Of a stretch of 64,000 nt of DNA, positions 34,202-46,438 are shown piece by piece. The translations under genes and the position numbers were made by a program. The DNA is from Owenweeksia hongkongensis DSM 17368. Its GTDB lineage: Bacteria > Bacteroidota > Bacteroidia > Flavobacteriales > Schleiferiaceae. The DNA lies in assembly GCF_000236705.1 (NCBI RefSeq), contig NC_016599.1, positions 558,001 through 622,000 on the forward strand. The letters run 5' to 3'. The notes beneath the pieces are model-generated. The model was not told the DNA's origin and ran no database searches. It saw only the letters and a program-made list of their open reading frames with translations. Within the stretch, counting starts at the first letter, position 1. Every line of letters begins with the position of its first letter.

Positions 34202-35593
34202 TTATTGAATGACAAATACTTTGCTTTGGTATTCCTCACCTTTAAGGCGCAGGATATAAGTACCTGGCGCAGCATCTATATTTAGTTCAGCTCCATTTTC
34301 TAGAGAAGTTTTATCCATCGTTACCTCCTTAACGCGCTGTCCTTTTAGGTTCAGTATTTCAATGGTAACCTTATCATTCGCTACTTGACTCAAAACTAAA
34401 TTTACCCTACCATCATTAGGGTTGGGGTAAAGACTTAATCCTTCTATTGACAAGCCATTTTCATCAATTCCCACGGTAGATTTTTTCACATTAAGTAACA
34501 CAGTAAAATCATAGGCAAACTTTTTGTCTATGGCTCTAATGGTGAGGCGATACGGTAAAGGTCTTACATCATTAATAGTCGGGGTCCAGCTAAAATTTCC
34601 TTTAATGTTTGGGCCTGTGGTAGTTTGAACTTGAAAATCGGCATCTGAACCTGGAATTTCAAATGGATCGCCAGTTGCTTCCATATTGAGTTGAGCTAAA
34701 GAATAGCTAGATGTTAATTCAAAGGTTAACTGACTTGAATTACCACCTTGCAGGTTGGTCGAACCCACACCATTATTATTTACGGTGAGAGAATTAGGTA
34801 ACACCAGCTGCATATTTACAGTATCCGGAATTACTATAAACTGCATATCGCGTCTGATTTCCCCAATTTGTACGCCTGATCTAAACTCTTCTACCAGAAT
34901 AGAAATCACATAATTGCCAACTTGAGATGGAGACCAGGTTATTTGCCCTGTTTGAGAATCCATGGTAAGTGGTCCATTAGCGTTTCCTGGTGGTGTGGTA
35001 TACCCCACTATATAGTTCGGGAAAGTAGATACGGGCGTGTCAATCGACCAGTGTAAGGAGTCTCCATCAACATCAAAAGGCAGTGGATTATAGTTCCACA
35101 AAGTATCTAATGGAAAGCTCACTACGGGGGCATTTAGAAATACAGGTGAAGCACTGTTTGTGCTGGTATAAGACGTAAATTCTGTATATAGGGTCATAGA
35201 CTCGCTACCCGGGTTAGTGGAATTGTCTATTGCATGATTTCTGCAACACAGACTCCATTGAAGTCTGAACTTTCCATTTTGAGCCAGCTGAACAGTACCT
35301 GTATAAATATGCCTTTCAACAGGATAAAAGGAGGGAAGCGTGTCAATATTAACTCGACTAAGCTGCACCGATATGCCGGAAGCACTAGGGTTGGATATTA
35401 AGCTAAGGTCAAGAGTTTGTGTTGCTGAAAGTGTTGCTGTACTCGGGGTTATGTCTCTATAAAGCGTCATCACTATATAGGCTTTATTTGTACTGTCTAC
35501 ACCAACTACAATCTCGCCACCCATAAGGTGCGTTGCTTTTGCTGTAAAGCATGTAGCTGTAAAAAGGGCTAAAAAAAGTATAATCTTTTTCAT
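34202..35593 (-). CDS. T9SS-exported surface protein, paralog 1
   Basis: 463 residues. A signal peptide (1-20) is followed by the THLMGGEIVV motif at the mature N-terminus and a later SLCCRNHAI motif. This pair marks a domain common in large Bacteroidota surface and adhesin proteins. Ig/cadherin-like regions follow (NPLPFDVDGDSLHW, GNYVISILVEEF...IRRDMQF). The final 80 residues are a T9SS sorting domain: LYPNPNDGRVNL, VTIEILNLKGQRV, GTYILRL and KVFVIQ. No enzymatic motif is seen. It is about half identical by eye to the next gene and probably arose by tandem duplication. Confidence 0.87.
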   Translation of the reverse strand: MKKIILFLALFTATCFTAKATHLMGGEIVVGVDSTNKAYIVMTLYRDITPSTATLSATQTLDLSLISNPSASGISVQLSRVNIDTLPSFYPVERHIYTGTVQLAQNGKFRLQWSLCCRNHAIDNSTNPGSESMTLYTEFTSYTSTNSASPVFLNAPVVSFPLDTLWNYNPLPFDVDGDSLHWSIDTPVSTFPNYIVGYTTPPGNANGPLTMDSQTGQITWSPSQVGNYVISILVEEFRSGVQIGEIRRDMQFIVIPDTVNMQLVLPNSLTVNNNGVGSTNLQGGNSSQLTFELTSSYSLAQLNMEATGDPFEIPGSDADFQVQTTTGPNIKGNFSWTPTINDVRPLPYRLTIRAIDKKFAYDFTVLLNVKKSTVGIDENGLSIEGLSLYPNPNDGRVNLVLSQVANDKVTIEILNLKGQRVKEVTMDKTSLENGAELNIDAAPGTYILRLKGEEYQSKVFVIQ

Positions 35594-35741
35594 ATTTCAA
35601 AGAATTTTAATGGGGGTTAATAATGAGTAAGTTAAGAAGTATCATTTGTGATGGAAACAGTGATTTAGTTAAGTGCAAGTAATCTGATTTAAAGATCTTC
35701 ATCATGTCATTTCAACTAAATAGTTATCACAAACAAAAAAA

Positions 35742-35760
35742 GCAGCCCTGCTGGACTGCT
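35742..35760 (-). terminator. Terminator between the two T9SS paralogs
   Basis: On the minus strand GCAGTCC-AGCA-GGGCTGC forms a stem with one G-T pair and runs into seven Ts. Confidence 0.8.
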
Positions 35761-35799
35761 TTTGATACATGATTGAGGTATAGATATTTGAAACCAATC

Positions 35800-37185
35800 C
35801 TATTGAATAACAAAAACCTTGCTTTGAGCCTCTTCACCTTTGAGGCGGATGATATAAGTTCCAGGAGCAGCGTCAATATTCAATTGTGCTCCTTGCATCA
35901 GTGAATTACGGTCAATTTGTATTTCTTGAATTCTTTGCCCTTGAAGGTTTAATACTTCAAAAGTGCATTCACTCTTCGGCACCTGTTTTAAGCTCAGCTT
36001 TATATTTCCATTACTTGGGTTTGGGTAAATACTCATGTTATTAGAAAGCAATGTAGATTCATCCAAGCCAACTCCAGTATTTAGATATAGTTCTACACTA
36101 AAATCATAATTGTATGCACCGTCCGTTGCTCTAATGTTCAATACATAAGGTTTAGTTCTTATATCAGACAAGCTAGGGTGCCAGGTAAATGTGCCTTCTA
36201 TGCTATTATTTGAAGTAGTTTGGGTTTGGAAGCTTGCGTTACTTTGAGAAAGTTCCAACGGCTCTCCTGTTCCAATTAAATTTAAAGCGGCATTGTTGTC
36301 GTTTGAGGCTAATTCAAAAGTTAAACTATATGGTGCCCCAGCAATTACATTGTCAAATGGATTTCCATTTGCAAGCGAGAGAGAGTTTGGTGATGAGAAT
36401 TGCATGCTTGAAGTATCAGGAAACACACTAAACTGCATGTCTCTGCGTATTTCAGCGATCTTAGTTCCTGAACTAAATTCTTCGACAAGTATTGAAACAG
36501 CATAGTTACCGATTTGCGAGGGCCACCATGTAATCAGACCTGTATTAGGGTTCATTGTAAAAGGACCATTCACATTTGCGGCAGGAGCAATGTACCCTTG
36601 TACTGCTTGGTAAGGAGCTGAAAGAGGTACATCAATAGACCAGTAAAGTGAATCTCCGGATGTGCTGTATGGCAAAGGATTATAGGTCCACATCGTATCC
36701 AAAGGAAAGCTTACCATTGGAGCATTTAAAAAGATAGGGGTACTACTTTGAGTACTAGAGTAGGATGTGAATTCAGTTTTTAAATACAAATTATAACTGG
36801 AAGGGTTATTAAAGTTTATAATAGATGCATTCCTACAACAAATGCTCCAAGAGACCAGATAGGTACCATTTGATGTTAATTGAATGGATCCTGTGTACAC
36901 ATGTCGTTCGGTAGGATAATTTGACGGAAGTGTATCAAGGGTTGTTCTGGTAACAGGGATATTTTGAGTAGGAGAAGAGGGGGAAGAAATTGATTCCAGC
37001 GCAACAAAGCTGGAGTTCGAAAGGGCTGCGGTACCAGTGTTTGCGTCCCTGTAAATTGTTAAAGTAACGTGAGCCACGTTATTATTATCTACAGTTACTG
37101 TAATTTCCCCACCCATAGCGTGGGAAGCGTTGGCCGTATAGCCCGTAAATAAGATTAAACTGAGAAGAGTAATTAGTTTTTTCAT
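35800..37185 (-). CDS. T9SS-exported surface protein, paralog 2
   Basis: 461 residues with the same layout as its neighbour: signal peptide (1-20), SHAMGGEI, SICCRNASI, NPLPYSTSGDSLYW, GNYAVSILVEEF, and a T9SS domain (IYPNPSNGNIKL, FEVLNLQGQRI, GTYIIRL, KVFVIQ). A separate terminator between the two shows they are individually transcribed. Sequence drift is largest in the central region (residues 260-370), which may be the ligand-binding face. Confidence 0.87.
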   Translation of the reverse strand: MKKLITLLSLILFTGYTANASHAMGGEITVTVDNNNVAHVTLTIYRDANTGTAALSNSSFVALESISSPSSPTQNIPVTRTTLDTLPSNYPTERHVYTGSIQLTSNGTYLVSWSICCRNASIINFNNPSSYNLYLKTEFTSYSSTQSSTPIFLNAPMVSFPLDTMWTYNPLPYSTSGDSLYWSIDVPLSAPYQAVQGYIAPAANVNGPFTMNPNTGLITWWPSQIGNYAVSILVEEFSSGTKIAEIRRDMQFSVFPDTSSMQFSSPNSLSLANGNPFDNVIAGAPYSLTFELASNDNNAALNLIGTGEPLELSQSNASFQTQTTSNNSIEGTFTWHPSLSDIRTKPYVLNIRATDGAYNYDFSVELYLNTGVGLDESTLLSNNMSIYPNPSNGNIKLSLKQVPKSECTFEVLNLQGQRIQEIQIDRNSLMQGAQLNIDAAPGTYIIRLKGEEAQSKVFVIQ

Positions 37186-37303
37186 ATCGTATGTTTTAGT
37201 TTATAAAGTGATGTGAATATACAATGGCTCCTTAGAAAGACAATAGATATTTCACATTTTAACATTATTTCTTATTCGATAGCATACAAAATAATGAACA
37301 TAA

Positions 37304-37337
37304 AAAAGGCTGAGGATTATCTAATTCTCAGCCTTTC
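37304..37337 (-). terminator. Rho-independent terminator after fabH
   Basis: AAAGGCTGAG (minus-strand order) pairs with CTCAGCCTTT and is followed by a run of Ts. Confidence 0.8.
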
Positions 37338-37362
37338 AAAATATATGTAATATAATAATTGT

Positions 37363-38370
37363 TTACCAACGAATAAGTGTACTTGCCCAAGTAAACCCAC
37401 TCCCAAAAGCAGCCAGGCAAAGCAAATCACCATCTTTTAGTTTTCCTTGCTCCACAGCTTCGCTTAGCGCGATAGGGATAGAAGCAGCGGTAGTATTTCC
37501 ATACTTCTGAATGTTATTGAAAACCTTCTCATTCGGCAGTTGCATTTTTTGCTGAATAAACTGGCTAATTCTCAAGTTAGCCTGATGCGGAATTAATAGA
37601 TCAATATCCTCAACTTTTAGATCCGTAGCGTTCAGTGCTTCATGTATCACTTCCTGAAAACGAGTAACTGCATGTTTGAACACGAAGTTTCCATTCATGT
37701 ATGGATAATAACTTGTGTCTTCAGGATCGTTTTCAGCAAGCATTTTATCTACCCAATGTGAGGTGCTTGGGCCAATAAGGGCCAATTCTTTAGCGTGTTG
37801 TCCCTCAGAATGTAGATGTGTGGTGAGCACACCTTTGTTTTTATCTTCGGTAGGTTGCATGAGTACCGCACCGGCTCCATCACCAAAAATAACAGAAACA
37901 CCACGACCACGAGTGGTTTTGTCCAAACCGCCACTATGGTTTTCCGAACCTATTACCAGCACGTTTTTGTATGTTCCGGTTTTTATGAATTTATCAGCAA
38001 TAGAAAGCGCATATATAAACCCAGAGCATTGATTCCTTACGTCAAGGGCACCAATTTCGGCTATACCCAATGCCTGCTGAACTTGTACGCCAGGTCCAGG
38101 AAAATAATAGTCAGGGGATAGGGTAGCAAAGATTATAAAGTCAACATCATCAGGTGTGATACCTGCATTTTTTATGGCTTTTCGGGCAGCTTCTGTACCC
38201 ATGGTTGCAGTAGTGACATCCGTTTTTGGATCAATCCATCTGCGCTCTTTTATCCCGGTTCGTTCTTGTATCCACGCATCATTGGTATCCATCAATTTGG
38301 ATAGATCCTCATTAGTAACCACGTTTTCAGGCACGTAATGACCTACCCCGGCAATTCTCGATTGTAACAT
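37363..38370 (-). CDS. fabH: 3-oxoacyl-[ACP] synthase III
   Basis: 335 residues, thiolase fold. The catalytic triad is intact: C115 (VRNQCSGFIYAL), H262 (IPHQANLRI) and N292 (YGNTTAASIP). It condenses an acyl-CoA with malonyl-ACP to start fatty-acid synthesis. The sequence does not allow a choice between the housekeeping FabH and a second FabH-like enzyme. The usual plsX/rpmF neighbours are absent, which leans toward an extra copy or a split locus. Confidence 0.92.
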   Translation of the reverse strand: MLQSRIAGVGHYVPENVVTNEDLSKLMDTNDAWIQERTGIKERRWIDPKTDVTTATMGTEAARKAIKNAGITPDDVDFIIFATLSPDYYFPGPGVQVQQALGIAEIGALDVRNQCSGFIYALSIADKFIKTGTYKNVLVIGSENHSGGLDKTTRGRGVSVIFGDGAGAVLMQPTEDKNKGVLTTHLHSEGQHAKELALIGPSTSHWVDKMLAENDPEDTSYYPYMNGNFVFKHAVTRFQEVIHEALNATDLKVEDIDLLIPHQANLRISQFIQQKMQLPNEKVFNNIQKYGNTTAASIPIALSEAVEQGKLKDGDLLCLAAFGSGFTWASTLIRW

Positions 38371-38454
38371 ATAGTAATGGTTTAGTCTCTACAAATTAGT
38401 ATTAAAAACCCAATGGGAGCAGGGCTTTTAGATTTTGGTCGAAAAATATTGATT

Positions 38455-38844
38455 TTATATTAAAAAGGAATCCTGCATTTTTTGAGTTACTCTGGCGGGT
38501 CTTCCTGTTTTTGCGTCCAGCATTATCCATGTGGTTTTCGCTTTCGCTAAAATAGTGTCACCTCTTTTTATTTCCACCATCCTTATACTACTCACACCTT
38601 CCAGGCTTTCAATCCAAGTGGTAGCGGTAATAATGTCATTAGGCATAGCGGCTTTAAGGTAATCCAGTTCATGCCTGCGAACCACCCATTTATAGTTTTC
38701 CAAATCATCTGGTTCAGCCACAGAATACCAATGCGAAATAGCTACATCCTGCACCCACTTTAGGTAAACCACATTATTTACATGGCCCATGTCGTCTATT
38801 TCGCTATCCCTTACAGTAAATGAAATGGAGTGTTTGGCAGTCAT
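38455..38844 (-). CDS. Acyl-CoA thioesterase, 4HBT hot-dog fold
   Basis: 129 residues. FTVRDSEIDDMGHVNNVVYLKWVQD is the catalytic motif of the 4-hydroxybenzoyl-CoA thioesterase family (Asp and the HVNN segment). It hydrolyses acyl-CoA or acyl-ACP. It starts 4 bases after the protease gene's stop and is 84 bases upstream of fabH, so a lipid role is plausible. Confidence 0.9.
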   Translation of the reverse strand: MTAKHSISFTVRDSEIDDMGHVNNVVYLKWVQDVAISHWYSVAEPDDLENYKWVVRRHELDYLKAAMPNDIITATTWIESLEGVSSIRMVEIKRGDTILAKAKTTWIMLDAKTGRPARVTQKMQDSFLI

Positions 38845-38848
38845 AATA

Positions 38849-39997
38849 TTATCGAGTAATCAGAATTTTGTGTGTATAAACTCTTTGGTCAGACTCTAAC
38901 TGAATAAAATACAATCCATTTGCATGGTTGCTCAGGTCAATCCTAATTTCATTTTCCCTAGATGTATATGAAGCAGATGTTTTAAATCCAGCAGAATTGA
39001 AAATACTCATGTTCTGCATTAATATATCCGAAGGTAGAATAAGCCTAATATGGTCTTTTGCTGGGTTAGGGAAAACCTTTAATGAAACAGGCAAGGGAGG
39101 TTCAGGCTCTGATAAATCTTTTTGAATGTTTGTTATGCTGTAAAACTCTTCGGGGGTTATTCGTTGATGTCTGAATTGATGCGCTGAAGAGGTAACTCCG
39201 TAAGTAATTGGTAAGATTTTGAAAGTGAACCAAGAACTTCCACTTTGACCACCCATACCAGTAACATCTGTTACGCCAAGATATTGATCTAAAAAAACGT
39301 TTAAATATCCATTTTCATAAAACATGGTATCGCCATTGAAATTTTTAGTTCCAAATATATCGTAAGCTGGGTAGCTGATTTTATGAAATAGTTTATTGTG
39401 GAGTATGCTATCTCGTGCATATCCAAAGCCAATCCAACCTGTGTTGTACCCGATAGATTCTTCCAACAAAGCAAAGGCTAAGTCGCTTCCTTCAAAATAG
39501 AATAGTTTAGAAACCCTTACTGAATCAAATAAAGCGTTTGCTTTACCATTGTTAAAAGCCGGAAATACGTAAAAGTTCGGGGTGGAGGTATCATTAATAA
39601 AATAACTAAAACAATGATTGGCGGTAAGGACTAAGTTGTGACTTACCAAACTTCCCGAGCAGTTGTTGGTAATTGAATCATTTGTTACAACCCTCAGGGC
39701 AACACTACTACTAAAAGGATATTTATCTACATTAAAAGAATCAGCTGCCGGAAACCTTTCTGAATAGTTGGGGTTCAGGGCCAATGGAAATACAGGCTGA
39801 CTTGGCAGCTGAACTATTGAATTTCCACGATTGTCGCCACTAACAAAATCTTCAGCTAAAGTTGAATCATAAAGCACTCCTGGAATTGTGTCATATAGTT
39901 GTAATGCAAAATCATAGCTTACAATCCTTTTGCTTACCTGGGCAGAAAGGATACATGATAGAATGAGAAGAAAAAGGGAAGTGGGTAATGCTCTCAA
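38849..39997 (-). CDS. T9SS-exported trypsin-like serine protease
   Basis: 382 residues. A signal peptide (1-19, ...CILSAQ) and a propeptide-like segment precede a chymotrypsin fold with the triad His in LTANHCF, Asp in EGSDLAFALLE and Ser in GMGGQSGSSWF. Residues about 300-382 form a T9SS domain (VFPNPAKDHIRL, NGLYFIQL, HKILITR). It is likely an extracellular or cell-surface peptidase. It is 41 bases downstream of the DPP-IV stop, on the same strand, so the two may cooperate in peptide use. Confidence 0.88.
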   Translation of the reverse strand: MRALPTSLFLLILSCILSAQVSKRIVSYDFALQLYDTIPGVLYDSTLAEDFVSGDNRGNSIVQLPSQPVFPLALNPNYSERFPAADSFNVDKYPFSSSVALRVVTNDSITNNCSGSLVSHNLVLTANHCFSYFINDTSTPNFYVFPAFNNGKANALFDSVRVSKLFYFEGSDLAFALLEESIGYNTGWIGFGYARDSILHNKLFHKISYPAYDIFGTKNFNGDTMFYENGYLNVFLDQYLGVTDVTGMGGQSGSSWFTFKILPITYGVTSSAHQFRHQRITPEEFYSITNIQKDLSEPEPPLPVSLKVFPNPAKDHIRLILPSDILMQNMSIFNSAGFKTSASYTSRENEIRIDLSNHANGLYFIQLESDQRVYTHKILITR

Positions 39998-40038
39998 TTG
40001 TTAGTTTTTAAGAATATTTAAACTTAGCGTTTTGCTAA

Positions 40039-42195
40039 TTATTTCAAATAATCCATAAAATAGTCCGTCACCTTTTGCATCAAGTGCACGCGGTCTTTGC
40101 CACGTACATTGTGTTTGTGCATTGGGTAATCAAAGTAATCCACTTGCTTTCCTTTTTCTACCGCAGCTTTCAAATACATTTGAGTATGCTGCCACACTAC
40201 CACGTCATCGCTACTTCCGTGAATGATAAGTAGTTTTCCCTCTAAATCATCAATGTGGTTGATTAGGTTACTGGCTTCAAATCCTTCAGGATTTTGCTCA
40301 GGAGTGTCCATATAGCGTTCGGTGTACATTACTTCATAAAAACTCCAGTCAATCACAGGGCCACCGGCAACGCCAGCTTTAAATACTCCAGGATTGCGAC
40401 TCATCATGCTCATGGTCATGAATCCCCCAAAGCTCCATCCGTGAATTCCCATGCGGTTTGTATCCACATAACTTTTGCTTTTCAAATATTCTAGGCCCTG
40501 CATTTGGTCTTCCATTTCTACAGTTCCCAGTTGACGGAAAGTATTTTGCTCCCAAGCTTGACCACGGTTTCCGGAGCCTCGATTGTCGAGCGTCCAAACG
40601 ATGAAACCACGCTGAGCCATGTATTGGTACCAAAGATTACCACCGCCACCCCAGTAGTTGCGGATCATCTGGGCGTGCGGCCCTCCGTACAAATACACGA
40701 TAACAGGGTAGGTTTTTGTACTGTCAAAATCTGTTGGCAAATACATTCTGCAATACAAGTCACCGCCATCTTTGTCCTTTATGGTAAATAGGTTCATTTC
40801 ACCCAATTTATAATCGGTAAGCGGGTTATCTGAATCTATCAAAGTGTAGTTTACTTTATTGTTGGTCCCAATGATTTGGCTTCTCCACGGTACTTCTGTG
40901 CTCGAAAAATTGTCAATAAAGTAAGTTCCTGCATCATTGAGTTTTGGCATGTGGGTTCCTTCATTTGCCGTAAGGCGAGTGGGTTTTCCACCTTTTATTG
41001 AAACCTTGTACAAATCACGGTTTAGCGGGCTGGTAGCGGTAGAAGTGTAAAACACATTTTTGCCGTCTTTATCAAAACCCTCAAATCCGGTTACTTCCCA
41101 ATTGCCTTTGGTGATCTGCTTTACAAGCTTTCCCTTGGTATTGTACAGGTACAAATGGTTGAATCCGCTGCGACTACTTTCCCAAATAAATTGATCATCA
41201 TTTCCTTTTACAAAATGTACCGGATGCTGGGGTTCCACATAGCGTTCACTCTTTTCTTCAAATAGTACTTTCTCAAAATCACTATTTAGAGCATCATAGA
41301 TTTTTAGCTCCATGTGGTTTTGATCGCGGTTTAGGTGTGCGATATAAATCTTCTCACTTTTTGGCCCCCAAGCCACGTTGGTCAAGTATTGCGTGTTTGG
41401 CTCGCCAGTTTTCAAAGTGGTGGTTTTACCGGAATTTACATCGTAAACGTTTACAGAAATCTTCTCCGTTTTATCTGTTCCAGCCATCGGGTACTTTATA
41501 TATTCTACAGTAGCCGGTTTGGTCGTCCAGTCTACGATGGGGTAGCCTGTTACCTCGCTTTCATCTTTTACATAATAGGCCAATTTGGTTCCATCAGGGC
41601 TCCAAAAGATTCCATGAGTGATTCCAAACTCGCTTCGGGAAACGGTTTGTCCGCTTACTATGCCTTTGTTTTTATTTACAGAAACGGCTACTACTTCATC
41701 GCCTTTTAAAATGTAAAGGTTGTTTTCTACGGTATAAGCGATGTGTCCAGTATTTGGCGCATAGTCCCGGTTTTCCGCTTTCGCGGGAAGTTCCAGGCTG
41801 TCCGTTTTTTCCACTTTATTTTCACTAAGATTGAACCGATACACATTTTGATTGTCTTCAAATGTAAATATGGTAGCATCTATCCAGGTTAATGAAGGAA
41901 ATCTGCGGCATTTTGGCCCGTCTATTTCACTCAATTTTTCATTTAAAGTAGAAAGAGTAAGTACACTTTGAGCTTTATCATCTTCTTCTGCATTCCCCAG
42001 TATTAGCTGGGTTTCCTCTTCCTTTTTCTCGACATAACTAAAGCTGTTACTCTCGGGAATCCATTGTAATTGCTGTAACCTCTTTGGAGCGAGGTTTCTA
42101 TGTTGATTCAGCACAGCATCCTCCATAGTGAAGGTTTTTTGCTGACCTACTGCAATAGAAGTTATAAGGGTAAAAAGCAGAACTAATTGCTTCAT
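40039..42195 (-). CDS. Dipeptidyl peptidase IV (S9 family)
   Basis: 718 residues. The signal peptide is 1-17. An eight-bladed propeller region (about 50-460) precedes an alpha/beta hydrolase domain with Ser in GWSFGGF, Asp in HGSSDDVV and His in YPMHKHNV (H695). It removes N-terminal dipeptides, mainly Xaa-Pro, in the periplasm. In Bacteroidota these enzymes feed dipeptide uptake after surface proteolysis; the neighbouring trypsin-like protease fits that chain. Confidence 0.94.
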   Translation of the reverse strand: MKQLVLLFTLITSIAVGQQKTFTMEDAVLNQHRNLAPKRLQQLQWIPESNSFSYVEKKEEETQLILGNAEEDDKAQSVLTLSTLNEKLSEIDGPKCRRFPSLTWIDATIFTFEDNQNVYRFNLSENKVEKTDSLELPAKAENRDYAPNTGHIAYTVENNLYILKGDEVVAVSVNKNKGIVSGQTVSRSEFGITHGIFWSPDGTKLAYYVKDESEVTGYPIVDWTTKPATVEYIKYPMAGTDKTEKISVNVYDVNSGKTTTLKTGEPNTQYLTNVAWGPKSEKIYIAHLNRDQNHMELKIYDALNSDFEKVLFEEKSERYVEPQHPVHFVKGNDDQFIWESSRSGFNHLYLYNTKGKLVKQITKGNWEVTGFEGFDKDGKNVFYTSTATSPLNRDLYKVSIKGGKPTRLTANEGTHMPKLNDAGTYFIDNFSSTEVPWRSQIIGTNNKVNYTLIDSDNPLTDYKLGEMNLFTIKDKDGGDLYCRMYLPTDFDSTKTYPVIVYLYGGPHAQMIRNYWGGGGNLWYQYMAQRGFIVWTLDNRGSGNRGQAWEQNTFRQLGTVEMEDQMQGLEYLKSKSYVDTNRMGIHGWSFGGFMTMSMMSRNPGVFKAGVAGGPVIDWSFYEVMYTERYMDTPEQNPEGFEASNLINHIDDLEGKLLIIHGSSDDVVVWQHTQMYLKAAVEKGKQVDYFDYPMHKHNVRGKDRVHLMQKVTDYFMDYLK

Positions 42196-42332
42196 GTTTT
42201 ATTTACATTAAATTATAAGGTGGGCAAAAGTAAGTAACCTGAATCATTCTGAATTTTCCCTATCTTAATAAGCTTAGATTGCAATCCTGTTGCTGGATTG
42301 ACAATAAAATTCTAAAATTTGAAACTCTAAAT

Positions 42333-44003
42333 ATGCCATACTCCAAACAACGATCACGCGAATCACGAGCAGCCATTGAGCGCCTTTATATCACTATGCG
42401 TCATCTATTTATCCGTGGGTTTTATAAACCAATGGGTATAAGTGGTGAATCTTTGAAGGAAGCTTTACTTACGCTAAAGCCGGAAATATATGGCGACATT
42501 ACCGACCCAGAGAGGGTAGAGCTAAACGGTTTGCTGTATGTAGCTGAGCGTTTACCGAAAGGCATTGAAGAATGTAGGTTTATTCAACTGGTGGCCCGCG
42601 AAGGTTTTGAACAGGCTGGCTACACGCCATTTATTCCGCTAAAGCGAAGAAGAAATTGCTACCGTATAGACAAAGACCGCATGTATGTGGAGATGAGTCG
42701 CGGCCGCAGTGACATTTATGATATTCTTACTCACCTTACATTTTTGTATATAGAAGCGGAGAAAATTAAAAATCACGCTATCGATCAGCGAGGAAAAACC
42801 ACAGATAATTGGAAGCAATTGGCTGAAGTGGTGACCAAGCTTGAAAACGATAAAGAAATAGAGGAGAAGCAGGCCTTGGTGTACTTGAGTAATGTTTTGG
42901 GCCGCACGGTTACCGAAACTCAAGTAGCAGTAGAGGGGTTTAAGAAAAGCTACGGATGTAATAATTTATATCACTTTGCTTACTGGCTTGGTCAATTGGC
43001 GATTGAGGAATCTGAAGATAAGCCCAAGCGAGAGATTAAGGTTTCTGCCAAATTACGTGAAGTGGTAGGGCATCATGTATATGGTGAAGTCTGGGCCACG
43101 GCCATAAAACGATTTTTGGCGGAGAAAGATTGGCTACATAGGCCAATACATATCATAAGTGCCAACCTTCATAGTGTGATGAATGCGCTTTATGGTTTTG
43201 AAGCACTGAAAGAAAACAAGTTTGAAAACCTGATGGACTTGGCTGAATATACTGGTGCAGATAAAACAGGAAAAGCTGCAGATGTCATTCAGAAATATGC
43301 GGGTAAAAATGGTTTGTATTACTTGGGTGACGCCTCAGGCACCAATCTTAGCGTACAAATAATTGACTCCGAAAAGTTAGACTTTGCTAAGCTTCCATAC
43401 TTAAAGAATTATAAAACTGGAGATGACAACCCCGTACTTATTGTGATGGATTATGCCTTTGGCGAACAGGCCTATGAATGCATGGACGAACTGCTAAAAC
43501 CTTTTGAAGTAGAAAATTCAGCAACACCACTTAATATTCAGTCAATCAATGTGATGGGGAAGGCTGGTATACTTGAAGGTAAGAAAGGAGATTTAATGAT
43601 TCCTACCGCTCATGTGTTTGAAGGAACTGCTGATAATTATCCTTTTGAAAATGATTTATCGCCTGAAGATTTTAAAGGTAGCGGTATTCCAATTTTTGCC
43701 GGTCCCATGATTACGGTGCTGGGAACAAGCCTTCAAAATAGGGATGTGCTGCAGCATTTTTTAACATCTACCTGGAATGCCATCGGGCTGGAAATGGAAG
43801 GCGCTCATTATCAAAAAGCTATACAAAGTGCAGCACAAATTCGTGAAAGTATTAGCCCTGATGTGAAAGTGCGCTATGCTTATTACGCTTCTGATAATCC
43901 GCTGGTAACAGGAAGTACACTTTCATCAGGAAGTTTGGGTATAGAAGGAGTGAAGCCTACGTATTGGATTACGCAGCAGATTTTGGAGAAGATACTTTCT
44001 TAA
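42333..44003 (+). CDS. Large conserved Bacteroidota protein with nucleoside-phosphorylase-like C-terminus
   Basis: 556 residues from MPYSKQRSRESRAAIERLY; the 18 codons upstream in frame look non-coding. The N-terminal 260 residues are helical and unknown. In residues about 400-556, GKAGILEGKKGDLMIPTAHV and NAIGLEMEGAHYQKAI resemble the phosphate/base sites of nucleoside phosphorylases, where a Met-Glu pair binds ribose. No exact family name is claimed (possibly DUF6909). It is soluble and cytoplasmic, and convergent to icd. Confidence 0.7.
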   Translation: MPYSKQRSRESRAAIERLYITMRHLFIRGFYKPMGISGESLKEALLTLKPEIYGDITDPERVELNGLLYVAERLPKGIEECRFIQLVAREGFEQAGYTPFIPLKRRRNCYRIDKDRMYVEMSRGRSDIYDILTHLTFLYIEAEKIKNHAIDQRGKTTDNWKQLAEVVTKLENDKEIEEKQALVYLSNVLGRTVTETQVAVEGFKKSYGCNNLYHFAYWLGQLAIEESEDKPKREIKVSAKLREVVGHHVYGEVWATAIKRFLAEKDWLHRPIHIISANLHSVMNALYGFEALKENKFENLMDLAEYTGADKTGKAADVIQKYAGKNGLYYLGDASGTNLSVQIIDSEKLDFAKLPYLKNYKTGDDNPVLIVMDYAFGEQAYECMDELLKPFEVENSATPLNIQSINVMGKAGILEGKKGDLMIPTAHVFEGTADNYPFENDLSPEDFKGSGIPIFAGPMITVLGTSLQNRDVLQHFLTSTWNAIGLEMEGAHYQKAIQSAAQIRESISPDVKVRYAYYASDNPLVTGSTLSSGSLGIEGVKPTYWITQQILEKILS

Positions 44004-44010
44004 CTGTGCT

Positions 44011-44062
44011 AAAAAAAGATTCCGCTCAAATGCGACATGAATTAGGTCACATTGAGCGGAAT
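44011..44062 (-). terminator. Long hairpin terminator after isocitrate dehydrogenase gene
   Basis: ATTCCGCTCA...TGAGCGGAAT forms the base of a stem of about 17 pairs (one bulge, one mismatch) with loop ATGAATTAG. On the minus strand it ends in TCTTTTTTT. Confidence 0.85.
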
Positions 44063-44092
44063 TGAGAAGTATTTTTCAAAAAGGATTTCGCT

Positions 44093-46339
<2,247 letters not shown>

Positions 46340-46438
46340 TTAAATATTAAAGGCCAAAATAGGCCCGATATAATATGGTTTTCCGCTAAATTTTAATCTG
46401 AAGAAATGCAAAAGTAATAAACTGTATAAATTGAATAT

